This document shows, piece after piece, positions 6,736 to 13,385 of a DNA stretch of 14,730 nt. The notes under the pieces are model-generated. The model ran no database searches and was not told where the DNA came from. It saw nothing but the letters and a program-made list of their open reading frames with translations. Origin of the DNA: an uncultured Collinsella sp. (lineage in GTDB: Bacteria > Actinomycetota > Coriobacteriia > Coriobacteriales > Coriobacteriaceae). Every line of letters starts with the position of its first letter. The stretch's first letter is position 1. A program made the position numbers and the translations under genes. The stretch is taken from positions 1-14,730 of the forward strand of contig CABUUD010000040.1 in the NCBI GenBank assembly GCA_902494585.1. The letters are read 5' to 3'.

Positions 6736-7569
6736 TTAGCGGATGATGGTCGCGCCGGTCTTGTGCGAAACGTAGACGGCGGCCTTGTTAATCGCGACGT
6801 TGATGAGGATATAGATGACCGCGATTACCAGGTAGACCGACACGAGGGCGTCGTAGTTGGTAATGAGCACGCGGGCATTTTGCATGAGGTCGGGGTAGCT
6901 CACCACATAGGCGACGGTGGTGTCCTTGACCACGACTACAAGTTGTGAGATTAACGACGGAATAATAAACCGAATAGCCTGAGGCAACACGATTTTAAAG
7001 GTGATTTTAGCCTTGGAGAGACCGAGCGCCTGGGCGGCTTCGACCTGACCGCGCGGCACGGCGTTGACGCCGGCACGGAAGATCTCGGCAAGTACGCCGG
7101 CTGCAGCGAGCGCGACAGGAAGCGTGAGCATCCAAAACGACGGCAGCGCGATCTTGTACTGGGGCAGCACCAAAAAGAAGAAGTAGATGAACAGCAGACT
7201 CGGCACGCCGCGGAAGAAATCGGTGAGCACGCGGCAGACCAGCTGCAGCGGCTTAATGTCGCTGGTGCGGCCGAGCATAAGGCCTAGGCCCAGCACCAGT
7301 GCGATGGCGCCAGCGGTGAGTGCGACTTTAACGGTGCCCTCAAAGCCGGCAAGCAGGAACTTCCAGGTGGTGAGGTGCGTAAAGAAATACCAATAGTGGA
7401 CCGAAAGCTGGCCGGTCACATAAAAGCGCTGCAGTACCAGGACGACGAGTGCGGCCACGGCAACAAGCGAGATGGCGGTGCCGATGCGAATCTTGGCGCG
7501 CATCTTGGGGCCGGGAGCCTCGTAGAGCGCATCGCGCATGGTAAGCGCAGGGGAGGAGTGCTTGCTCAT
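6736..7569 (-). CDS. Amino acid ABC transporter permease 2 (GluD/HisM type)
   Basis: This 277-aa inner-membrane permease belongs to the His/Glu/Gln/Arg family. A soluble N-terminal stretch of about 28 residues precedes a first membrane helix (about 30-47). The transport core follows, with several hydrophobic helices and the EAA cytoplasmic loop around VEAAQALGLSKAKITFKIVLPQAI (176-199), which docks on the ATPase. FFRGVPSLLFIYF (118-130) is a typical family segment. Its start codon overlaps the stop of permease 1 in an ATGA junction (7566-7569), so translation is probably coupled. It would form a heterodimer with permease 1. Confidence 0.94.
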   Translation of the reverse strand: MSKHSSPALTMRDALYEAPGPKMRAKIRIGTAISLVAVAALVVLVLQRFYVTGQLSVHYWYFFTHLTTWKFLLAGFEGTVKVALTAGAIALVLGLGLMLGRTSDIKPLQLVCRVLTDFFRGVPSLLFIYFFFLVLPQYKIALPSFWMLTLPVALAAAGVLAEIFRAGVNAVPRGQVEAAQALGLSKAKITFKIVLPQAIRFIIPSLISQLVVVVKDTTVAYVVSYPDLMQNARVLITNYDALVSVYLVIAVIYILINVAINKAAVYVSHKTGATIIR

Positions 7570-8225
7570 CGGAGGATCCTCACCTTCTTATCGATGTGGT
7601 TGCCAATGTGGCTCACCACAAAGGCTGTGCCCAGGTAGCCGAGCGCCGAGATAAAGAACGCGGCGACGCCGCCGAGCGAGCGCGTGTTGATGTAGCTCAC
7701 CACACCGGTGAGCTCCTGCGGTTGCAACGGCACCTGACTGCCGAGCGCGGTGGTGAGCATGACGGCGATAAAGAGGTTGGTCATGGGCAGCACGCTCGAG
7801 CGCAGCGCCTGCGGAATCACGATCTTGGCGAGGATGCGGCTGAAGCTCATGCCCAGCGAACGGGCGGCTTCGACCTGACCGACGCCAACGGTGTTGATGC
7901 CGCTCATAAAGTTCTCGGAGCCAAAGGCCGAGCCCAAAAGGACCGTGGCGACGATAACGCAGGTGCGGTAGGGCAGGACGACCTTGAGCGGCGGCAGCGC
8001 ATAGACGACGATGATGAGCAGCGCGATGCCGGGGATGTTACGGAAGACCTGGACATACAGGTCGCCAAAGACGCGCAGTGGCTTGAGCGGCGACACGCGC
8101 ATCACGGTGACGGCGACGGCCAGTACCATGGCGATGGCAAACGACTCAAGCGTCATGCCCCAGGTTGCTAGCAGCGCGTCGATATAGTTCTGGCCATAGA
8201 GCGACCAGAGTTCGGAGAGACTCAT
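7566..8225 (-). CDS. Amino acid ABC transporter permease 1 (GluC/HisQ type)
   Basis: This 219-aa inner-membrane permease forms the other half of the translocation pore with the product of 6736-7569. The N-terminus resembles GluC-type permeases. FRNIPGIALLIIVVYALPPL (61-80) corresponds to the family's FRxxPxL segment, and the EAA loop is VEAARSLGMSFSRILAKIVIPQAL (118-141). Length and layout are usual for the family. The start has a strong GGGAGG site 5 nt upstream. The 138-nt gap from the binding-protein gene holds a stem-loop (8250-8275) that may lower permease expression compared with the binding protein. Its stop overlaps the next start by 4 nt. Confidence 0.94.
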   Translation of the reverse strand: MSLSELWSLYGQNYIDALLATWGMTLESFAIAMVLAVAVTVMRVSPLKPLRVFGDLYVQVFRNIPGIALLIIVVYALPPLKVVLPYRTCVIVATVLLGSAFGSENFMSGINTVGVGQVEAARSLGMSFSRILAKIVIPQALRSSVLPMTNLFIAVMLTTALGSQVPLQPQELTGVVSYINTRSLGGVAAFFISALGYLGTAFVVSHIGNHIDKKVRILR

Positions 8226-8241
8226 GCGGACCTCCCGCCGA

Positions 8242-8275
8242 TAAGGAAAGGGGCTCCCGTGTGTACGGAAGCCCC
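8242..8275 (-). terminator. Intercistronic stem-loop, probable attenuating terminator
   Basis: Read on the minus strand, a 10-bp stem (8275-8266 with 8259-8250; GGGGCTTCCG against CGGGAGCCCC, one G-U type mismatch) with a 6-nt loop is followed by TTTCCTTA. It lies between the binding-protein gene and permease 1. Such an element commonly causes partial termination or protects the 3' end of the upstream message, which would give excess binding protein over permeases. The T-run is weak, so termination would be partial. Confidence 0.6.
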
Positions 8276-8363
8276 GACAACTCAGTGAGGAAACAGTTTA
8301 CCGCAATAAAGCGCATCATGCGTTTCCGTATGGTTTCGTTGCGGCCGTTACCAGGCTCGCTGC

Positions 8364-9359
8364 CTAGGCGCCGATCTCGGGCAGCTCGGGAACATTGGTG
8401 TCGCCCGTACGGTCGCCAATGCAGATCTGCCACAGCTCAGTCCAGGTGCCGTCGTCCTCGATCTTCTTAAGGAAGTCGTTGACAAAGGCGACGCCGTCGG
8501 AATCGAGCGGCAGACCGATGCCATAGGGCTCCTTGCTGCCGAAGGGCTTGCCGGCGATCTTGTACTTACCGGGCTCGCGGACCAGGGCGCTCTGCTGCAT
8601 GTTGTTGTCGATGACGTAGGCGTCAACACGACCCTGCTGGAGTGCCTGGCGGGCCTCCTCGTCGGTCTTGAACTCCTGCTGGCTGGCCTTGGGGGCGAAC
8701 TCCTCCAGGATGGCAGGGCCGTTGGAGCCGGACTGGACGGCGACGTTCTTGTCGGCCAGGTCGTCGACGCTCTTGATGTCGTCGTTATCGGCGAGCACCA
8801 GGATGGCCTGCTGGGTGTAGTAGTAGGGGCCGGCGAAGGAGACGAGCTTCTTGCGTTCGTCAGTAATGGTGTAGGTGGCAAAGACAGCGTCGACCTGGCC
8901 GTTCTGCAGGACAGACTCGCGCGTGTCCGAGGTCACCTGGGTAATCTCGACCTTGTTCTCGCCCAGAATGTAGTTGGACAGGAGCTGTGCGATACCGGCA
9001 TCGAAGCCGCGGGTCTGACCGTCTTTCTCGTTGAGGAGGGAGAAGAGCGTGGAGGTCTGAACGCCACCGATCTTAAAGACGCCGGCGTCCTTGACGGCCG
9101 TCGCCCAGGTGCTGGCGGCGATGGCGTCGTCATCAGCCTTGGGGCCGTCGTTGACGAGCTTGTCGAATGCCTTGGCATCGAGCGTGGTGGAAGCCTCGGT
9201 ATCCTCGGAGCCCTTGGAGGAGCCGGTGGCGGAACCCTTGTCGGCCTCGGCGCTGGTGTCAGAGCAGCCGGCAAGACCAAGGCCGGCGACGGTTGCGAAG
9301 GTGGCGGCAACGAAGCCGCGGCGGTCGAGAACGACCTGCTGGGAGAGGTTCTTGCTCAT
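8364..9359 (-). CDS. Amino acid ABC transporter substrate-binding lipoprotein (SBP_bac_3 family)
   Basis: This 331-aa extracellular solute receptor delivers a polar amino acid to the two permeases. The N-terminus has a twin-arginine pair (R13-R14 in LDRRGFVAA), a short hydrophobic stretch, and a lipobox LAGC with the lipid-attachment Cys32. It should therefore be a membrane-anchored lipoprotein, possibly exported by Tat. A Ser/Thr/Glu-rich linker follows. The binding fold starts near GVFKIGGVQTSTLFSLL and includes RGFDAGIAQLL and VSFAGPYYYTQQAILV, typical of family 3. The substrate could be glutamate, glutamine or a related compound; the sequence does not decide. The start has GAAAGG about 9 nt upstream. 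It is the first gene of the operon, with the promoter at 9403-9432. Confidence 0.94.
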   Translation of the reverse strand: MSKNLSQQVVLDRRGFVAATFATVAGLGLAGCSDTSAEADKGSATGSSKGSEDTEASTTLDAKAFDKLVNDGPKADDDAIAASTWATAVKDAGVFKIGGVQTSTLFSLLNEKDGQTRGFDAGIAQLLSNYILGENKVEITQVTSDTRESVLQNGQVDAVFATYTITDERKKLVSFAGPYYYTQQAILVLADNDDIKSVDDLADKNVAVQSGSNGPAILEEFAPKASQQEFKTDEEARQALQQGRVDAYVIDNNMQQSALVREPGKYKIAGKPFGSKEPYGIGLPLDSDGVAFVNDFLKKIEDDGTWTELWQICIGDRTGDTNVPELPEIGA

Positions 9360-9402
9360 GGTAGAACACCTTTCTCAATAAAATCCCTAGCGGTTGAGTA
9401 GA

Positions 9403-9432
9403 GTTATACCCTATCGCGCTCAAATGGGTCAA
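9403..9432 (-). promoter_or_regulatory. Sigma70-like promoter of the amino acid ABC operon
   Basis: On the minus strand TTGACC (9432-9427) and TATAAC (9408-9403) lie 18 bp apart, a good match to the housekeeping consensus. The leader to the ATG at 9359 would be about 37 nt. The repeat array begins about 107 bp upstream of the -35. Confidence 0.7.
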
Positions 9433-9478
9433 CACGAAATAACTCAGAAACATACTTGCCTTATGGGTAATTCTACCT

Positions 9479-9506
9479 ACCAAAAAGGGACAGGCACCTT
9501 TGTGGT
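9479..9506. repeat. Imperfect hairpin with GGGACAGGCACC core
   Basis: ACCAAAAAGG (9479-9488) pairs with CCTTTGTGGT (9497-9506) at 9 of 10 positions around the loop GACAGGCA. It sits between the operon promoter and the repeat array and explains no gene. It has the form of a short dispersed palindromic element, but only one copy is in the window. Confidence 0.5.
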
Positions 9507-9538
9507 GGTTCTTGCAGATGTGGCGGCCTGCCTCGCTG

Positions 9539-9760
9539 CTTTGTCTCAATCTGTAACAGGTAGACGAGGAAATGGGTTCTAACTGTTACAGATCGAGATT
9601 TTCTCTTCAGGGGAATTCGAATGTCTCAATCTGTAACATCTGGACGGCCAAAAGGTCTCTACCTGTTACAGATTGAGACAAAGGTCAGGGACTAAGACGT
9701 CTTGTCTAGATCTGTAACAGTTAGACGGGAATTCGGGCTCTAGATGTTACAGATTGAGAT
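9539..9760. repeat. Three-unit array of inverted repeats with CTGTNACA cores
   Basis: Three hairpin-forming units occupy 9544-9598, 9624-9679 and 9705-9759. Each has two oppositely oriented arms of about 21 nt with the shared core ATCTGTAACA and imperfect symmetry (19, 18 and 17 of 21 positions pair). Core centres fall at 9555, 9587, 9635, 9667, 9716 and 9748: exactly 32 bp apart within every unit, with a unit period of 80-81 bp. The loops and the spacers between units differ in sequence. The core CTGTNACAG is itself a 9-bp palindrome. Arms match best across units: 9539-9564 is a perfect 26-bp inverted match to 9658-9683. There is no open reading frame of note. It could be a BIME-like repeat cluster or an operator array. 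Function is unknown. Confidence 0.88.
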
Positions 9761-9771
9761 AATCGCGTCGC

Positions 9772-9817
9772 GAAAATAAAAACCTCCGCAGGGGTGCTTC
9801 CCTTGCGGAGGTTTTTT
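9772..9817 (-). terminator. Rho-independent terminator of the DXS-like gene
   Basis: A stem is formed by AACCTCCGCA (9781-9790) with TGCGGAGGTT (9804-9813). It extends by three G-C pairs across a one-nt bulge, with A-T pairs outside it, around the loop GTGCTT. Read on the minus strand it is followed by TTTATTTTCG. The stem overlaps the stop codon (9816-9818). The plus strand also has a T-run, so it may stop transcription both ways and insulate the repeat array. Confidence 0.88.
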
Positions 9818-11597
9818 ACTCGTTGAGCAGCCTCACGGCTTCGGCGGCCATGTTCTCGACCGTCATGCCGTTATGCGCGAGCAGTTCGTTGGGGTCGTAG
9901 CGGTCGGGGAAGCCCTTGGCGATGCCGAAGGTGCGCGTGCGCACAGGTGTGCAGGCCAGATAACATGCCACGCGCTCGCCCCAGCCGCCGTCCAAGATGC
10001 CGTCCTCGAGGGTGACGACAACGCGATGCTCGGCGGCAAGGCTGTCGAGGAACTCACGGTCAAGCTCGGTTGTAAAGCGCGGGTTGACGAGCGTGGCCTC
10101 GATGCCGTACTCGGCAGCCAAGCGGTTTGTCACGCGCTCGCCCAGCTCAAAGAAATCGCCAAGTGCGAGCACGGCAACGTCGCGACCCCGGCGCACCACG
10201 TTGTAGCGAACGGCGCTGTAGTCGGTGTCCTCGACGGGTGCCAAATCGGGGCGGCTAACCAGGCCGATGCCCGGTACACGAATCGCCACGGGATGCTCGC
10301 GGTGGTCGAGCGACCAGCTCAGCATGGACAGATATTCCTCCATGCAAGCCGGTGCAAGGTAGCGCATGTTGGGAAGTCCGCCCAGCATGGAAATATCAAA
10401 GAACGAGAGGTGCGTCTCGGACGTGGTGCCAAAGATCGACGCGCCAAACACCAAGATGGTTGCGGGAGCGTCGTTGAGGCACAGGTCGTGCCACAGCTCG
10501 TCGTAGGCGCGCTGCAAAAACGTGCCGTACACACCAAAGACTGGCTTGGCGCCCGAGCGCGCAAGCGCGGTGGCAAAGGTCACGGCGTGCTCCTCGGCAA
10601 TGCCCACATCGACGAACTGTTTGCCGGCGGCAGCGCGAAGCTCGGGTGTAAAGCCCATGATGTAGGGCGTGGCGGCCGTGATGCCCACGACCTGCGATTC
10701 GCGCTCGATGGCGGCGCTGAGCGCCTCGCCCGTAATGTCGGCATAGGTGCGCGGCGCAGGCTCGCTCGGATGGCCCGGGCAGAGCTTGCGTCCAGTTGCC
10801 ATGTCAAACGGACCCACGTGATGCCAGCGTTCGGGGTCGTTCTGGGCTGGCTCAAAGCCCTTGCCCTTGGCGGTGGAGACGTGCAGCACGATGGGATGAT
10901 CGATATTGCGCAGTTCCTGCAACGCATCGACGAGGGCCAACACATCGTTACCGGCGTCCAGGTAGCGGTAGTCGAGCCCCATCGCGCGGAAAACGTTGCG
11001 CTCGCAGGTGCCGTTGCTGGCGCGCAGTTCGGCCAGATTGCGATACAGGCCACCATGGTTCTCGGCAATGGACTGGTCGTTATCGTTGACAATGATGATC
11101 AGGTTGCTGTCGAGCTCGGCGGCGTTGTTAAAGCCCTCAAACGCCAGGCCGCCCGAAAGCGAACCGTCGCCAATGATGGCGATGACGTTGTACGCGTCAC
11201 CCGCCAGGTCGCGCGCGTGGGCAAGGCCGCAGCCCAGGCTCACCGACGTGGAGGTATGGCCCATGGCGAACAGGTCGTGCTCGGACTCGTCGGGGTTGGC
11301 AAAGCCAGAAGCCTCACCATAACGCTCCGGATCGATATAAGTGTACGCGCGCCCAGTCAGCGCCTTGTGGGCGTAGGTCTGGTGCGAAACGTCAAAGACA
11401 ATCTTATCGATGGGGGAGTTAAACACGCGATGAAGCGCAACCGTAAGCTCAACGACGCCCAGGTTGGGGGCAACGTGCCCGCCGACGGCGGCGGAGCTTT
11501 CGAGGATGGCATGGCGAATCTCGCCGCAGAGCTGCGGGAGCTCGGCGCGATTAAGAGCCTTGACGTCCTCGGGCGTTGTCGTTTGCGTAAGCAGCAT
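9816..11597 (-). CDS. dxs: 1-deoxy-D-xylulose-5-phosphate synthase-like thiamine-diphosphate enzyme, divergent
   Basis: This 593-aa protein has the full DXS layout, slightly shorter than E. coli Dxs (620 aa). Canonical Dxs condenses pyruvate with glyceraldehyde 3-phosphate to make DXP for the MEP isoprenoid and thiamine routes. Conserved features are H41 (GGHVAPNLG; E. coli H49), the ThDP motif GDGSLSGG (143-150) with NN157-158, WHHVGPFD (259-265; region of H299), E335 (AEEHAVTF; E370), Y357 (Y392), R363 (LQRAYD; R398) and H396 (ETHLSFFD; H431). Several substrate-pocket residues differ: E. coli R420 aligns with G385, D419 with F384, D427 with T392 and R478 with G443 (RVPGIG instead of RYPRG). 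R420 and R478 bind the GAP phosphate, so the acceptor may not be GAP. The start at 11597 has GGAG 12 nt upstream. The gene is monocistronic, with its own terminator. Superfamily assignment is certain; the DXS reaction is not. Confidence 0.85.
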   Translation of the reverse strand: MLLTQTTTPEDVKALNRAELPQLCGEIRHAILESSAAVGGHVAPNLGVVELTVALHRVFNSPIDKIVFDVSHQTYAHKALTGRAYTYIDPERYGEASGFANPDESEHDLFAMGHTSTSVSLGCGLAHARDLAGDAYNVIAIIGDGSLSGGLAFEGFNNAAELDSNLIIIVNDNDQSIAENHGGLYRNLAELRASNGTCERNVFRAMGLDYRYLDAGNDVLALVDALQELRNIDHPIVLHVSTAKGKGFEPAQNDPERWHHVGPFDMATGRKLCPGHPSEPAPRTYADITGEALSAAIERESQVVGITAATPYIMGFTPELRAAAGKQFVDVGIAEEHAVTFATALARSGAKPVFGVYGTFLQRAYDELWHDLCLNDAPATILVFGASIFGTTSETHLSFFDISMLGGLPNMRYLAPACMEEYLSMLSWSLDHREHPVAIRVPGIGLVSRPDLAPVEDTDYSAVRYNVVRRGRDVAVLALGDFFELGERVTNRLAAEYGIEATLVNPRFTTELDREFLDSLAAEHRVVVTLEDGILDGGWGERVACYLACTPVRTRTFGIAKGFPDRYDPNELLAHNGMTVENMAAEAVRLLNE

Positions 11598-11710
11598 CGT
11601 TGTGGGTTACTCCATGCGAATCGAGCACCGGCGCTCCCTCGGCCGGCACAATTGCACAAAACAGTCTCGCACATTTTGGCGTTTGATATGTGACGGCGGC
11701 GCGGTAATTC

Positions 11711-11736
11711 GCCAACTGGCGGGGCAAAACGTTTTG
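11711..11736. promoter_or_regulatory. Palindromic operator-like site between the DXS-like and HD-domain genes
   Basis: The exact 12-bp palindrome CAAAACGTTTTG (11725-11736) is preceded by the short dyad GCCA-AC-TGGC (11711-11720). They lie in the 228-nt divergent intergenic region. A CG-centred palindrome of this form resembles operators of LacI-type repressors, which is a resemblance only. No clear sigma70 promoter was found for either flanking gene. Confidence 0.35.
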
Positions 11737-11825
11737 TCCGATGCCATACTGGTAAATTCGATGATGATTTATTTCAATGCGTGCAGGCCGTGGCTTGTTG
11801 TCGTGAGTCGCTGGAAGGAGGCAGC

Positions 11826-12362
11826 ATGTCCGATGTCGTTCGTGCCGAGAAAATCGCGTGCGAAGTGGACCATGCTGCCCGCCAACTGGCACAGGCGGGC
11901 CGCTTGGACCTGACGCACGAGTTCATCCAGCATGGCGACGTGACGGTCTATGCACATGTGACCTCGGTAGCGCGGACAAGCTTGTCCCTTGCCGAGCGCT
12001 TGGGCCGTGCTGGCATCTCGGTCGACCGCGGCTCGCTGCTGCGCGGGGCTCTGCTGCACGATTACTTTCTCTATGACTGGCACGATTCCGATCCAAGCCA
12101 TCGGCTGCATGGCTTTCGCCACCCGTTTTTTGCCCTGGCACGTGCGGAGGAAGATTTTGAGCTGACGCCGCGCGAGCGGAATATTATCGTGCGGCATATG
12201 TTTCCGCTGGTGCCAGTGCCGCCGACGTGTCGTGAGGCTTGGATTGTATGCCTGGCAGATAAATGGTGCGCGCTGCGCGAGACGGTCTCCGGTCGTCTGC
12301 GGCGCAAGGACGAGGCAGACGATGGCGTGAGCAGCGAATCGAGCGAAAAGAGGAGAGGGTAG
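11826..12362 (+). CDS. HD-domain protein, putative metal-dependent phosphohydrolase
   Basis: This 178-aa cytoplasmic protein has an HD superfamily arrangement: H44 (YAHVTSVAR), H78-D79 (LLHDYFLYDWH), further histidines at 99 and 124 (RHMFP), and D145 (LADKWCA). These match the metal ligands H...HD...D of phosphohydrolases. Its substrate is unknown. The C-terminal 20 residues are charged and look disordered. An upstream ATG at 11781 would lengthen the protein, but the ATG at 11826 has a strong AAGGAGG site at 7-nt spacing and starts a conserved-looking sequence, so I prefer it. The stop is 3 nt before the GTG start of the membrane protein gene, whose ribosome binding site lies within this gene. 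The two are translationally linked and probably act together. Confidence 0.88.
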   Translation: MSDVVRAEKIACEVDHAARQLAQAGRLDLTHEFIQHGDVTVYAHVTSVARTSLSLAERLGRAGISVDRGSLLRGALLHDYFLYDWHDSDPSHRLHGFRHPFFALARAEEDFELTPRERNIIVRHMFPLVPVPPTCREAWIVCLADKWCALRETVSGRLRRKDEADDGVSSESSEKRRG

Positions 12363-12365
12363 ACG

Positions 12366-13385
12366 GTGGAAACCGCGATTGATATGGCGTTCGGCGGCGC
12401 GACGCTTGCCGCCTGTCCGCTCTCGGCGCTGGTGCTCTCGTTTGCCTTCTACGGTTTTTGCGGTTGGGCATGGGAGTCGACAGTATGCGCCATGCTCAAC
12501 CACGGACGCTTTGCCAACAGCGGCTTTTTGCTGGGGCCGTGCTGTCCCATCTATGGCGCGGGCGGCATTGCCTGCTGGCTGCTGTTGCGTGGGATTCCGG
12601 ATGCCTCGAGCCAGTTTGTCGCTGCGGCGCTTGTGTGCAGCGTAATCGAGTACAGTGTGGGCCTTCTATTGGAAAAAACAACAGGCGCGCGCTTTTGGGA
12701 TTACTCGCACCTGCCGTTTAATTTGCATGGACGCATCTGTCTGTACTGGGCCTGCGCGTTTGGCTTGGGTGCGTTGTGCATTTGCCGTTTAGTGGAGCCG
12801 GCATTGTTGGGGCTGCTTGGCCATCTGCCGGTGCTGATTGTGCGGCTGTCCGCCTTTATCGTCGCGGTCGCGATGATGGTCGACGCGGCGTGCTCGTTGG
12901 CGAGCTGGCGGCGTCTGTCCGATCAGCTGGAGCGCGTGCGCGCAGACCTTGCCGACCGCATCAACGAGTCGCTTGCCGATGCCTCGGACTCAATGCTCGA
13001 GCGCATTCCCGAATCGACGATTGACTCGGTGACACAGACGCACATCCGTAGCCGTGCCGTTAACGCGTGGCTGGCCGAGCTGGGTGACGCGACGCTCGAT
13101 GCTCTGCGCGAGAAGGCTTCGATGCCGACGTTTATCGCGGACGGCGCTCGCGGCCTGGCGCTCGCTGCCCGCCGCGTGGCCGATGCCGCGCCGAGCATGC
13201 CGCGTCCGTCGCTCAGTCGTCGCCTTGCCGGCAAGCGCATGAGCCGTCCGGTGCCGAGTGTATCGCTCAGTCGTCGCGACCTGCGCTTCTTCAATGCCTT
13301 CCCGCGCTTGCGCATCAACCGCTACGAAGGCGTCATCCGAGCTACCGACCTCCGCGACCGCGCCCGCGAGCTGTTCCGACGCTAG
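12366..13385 (+). CDS. CmpB-type (PF06541) membrane protein, putative ABC transporter permease
   Basis: This is a 339-aa multi-pass membrane protein. The first 180 residues hold about five hydrophobic segments and the family's characteristic motifs: FYGFCGWAWES (28-38), GFLLGPCCPIYG (53-64), EYSVGLLLEKTTGARFWDYS (95-114) and FNLHGRICLYW (118-128). The family is annotated as putative ABC transporter permease, but no experimental transport role is known to me and no ATPase is adjacent. The C-terminal 150 residues are soluble, charged and helical, with repeated Leu/Arg and a basic stretch (about 280-305), probably cytoplasmic. The GTG start at 12366 is chosen because GGAGAGGG lies 6 nt upstream and the HD-gene stop just precedes it. 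An ATG at 12384 would be too far from that site. No terminator with a T-run was seen after the stop. Confidence 0.85.
   Translation: METAIDMAFGGATLAACPLSALVLSFAFYGFCGWAWESTVCAMLNHGRFANSGFLLGPCCPIYGAGGIACWLLLRGIPDASSQFVAAALVCSVIEYSVGLLLEKTTGARFWDYSHLPFNLHGRICLYWACAFGLGALCICRLVEPALLGLLGHLPVLIVRLSAFIVAVAMMVDAACSLASWRRLSDQLERVRADLADRINESLADASDSMLERIPESTIDSVTQTHIRSRAVNAWLAELGDATLDALREKASMPTFIADGARGLALAARRVADAAPSMPRPSLSRRLAGKRMSRPVPSVSLSRRDLRFFNAFPRLRINRYEGVIRATDLRDRARELFRR

Noticed and set aside
9539..9760. CRISPR array
   Set aside because: Units are imperfect inverted repeats of alternating orientation with 80-bp period; there are no direct repeats with unique spacers of CRISPR size and no cas genes.
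9433..9815. Small protein-coding genes in the gene-free block
   Set aside because: The short frames (for example 9394-9582 plus, 9259-9549 minus) have no ribosome binding site and run through the promoter or repeats.
9873..11693. 606-codon open frame on the plus strand opposite the DXS-like gene
   Set aside because: It is antisense to a gene with clear family motifs; long antisense frames are expected from codon bias at this GC content, and its translation shows no domain.
11781..11825. Upstream ATG for the HD-domain gene
   Set aside because: The added 15 residues include the translated ribosome binding site of the preferred start at 11826.
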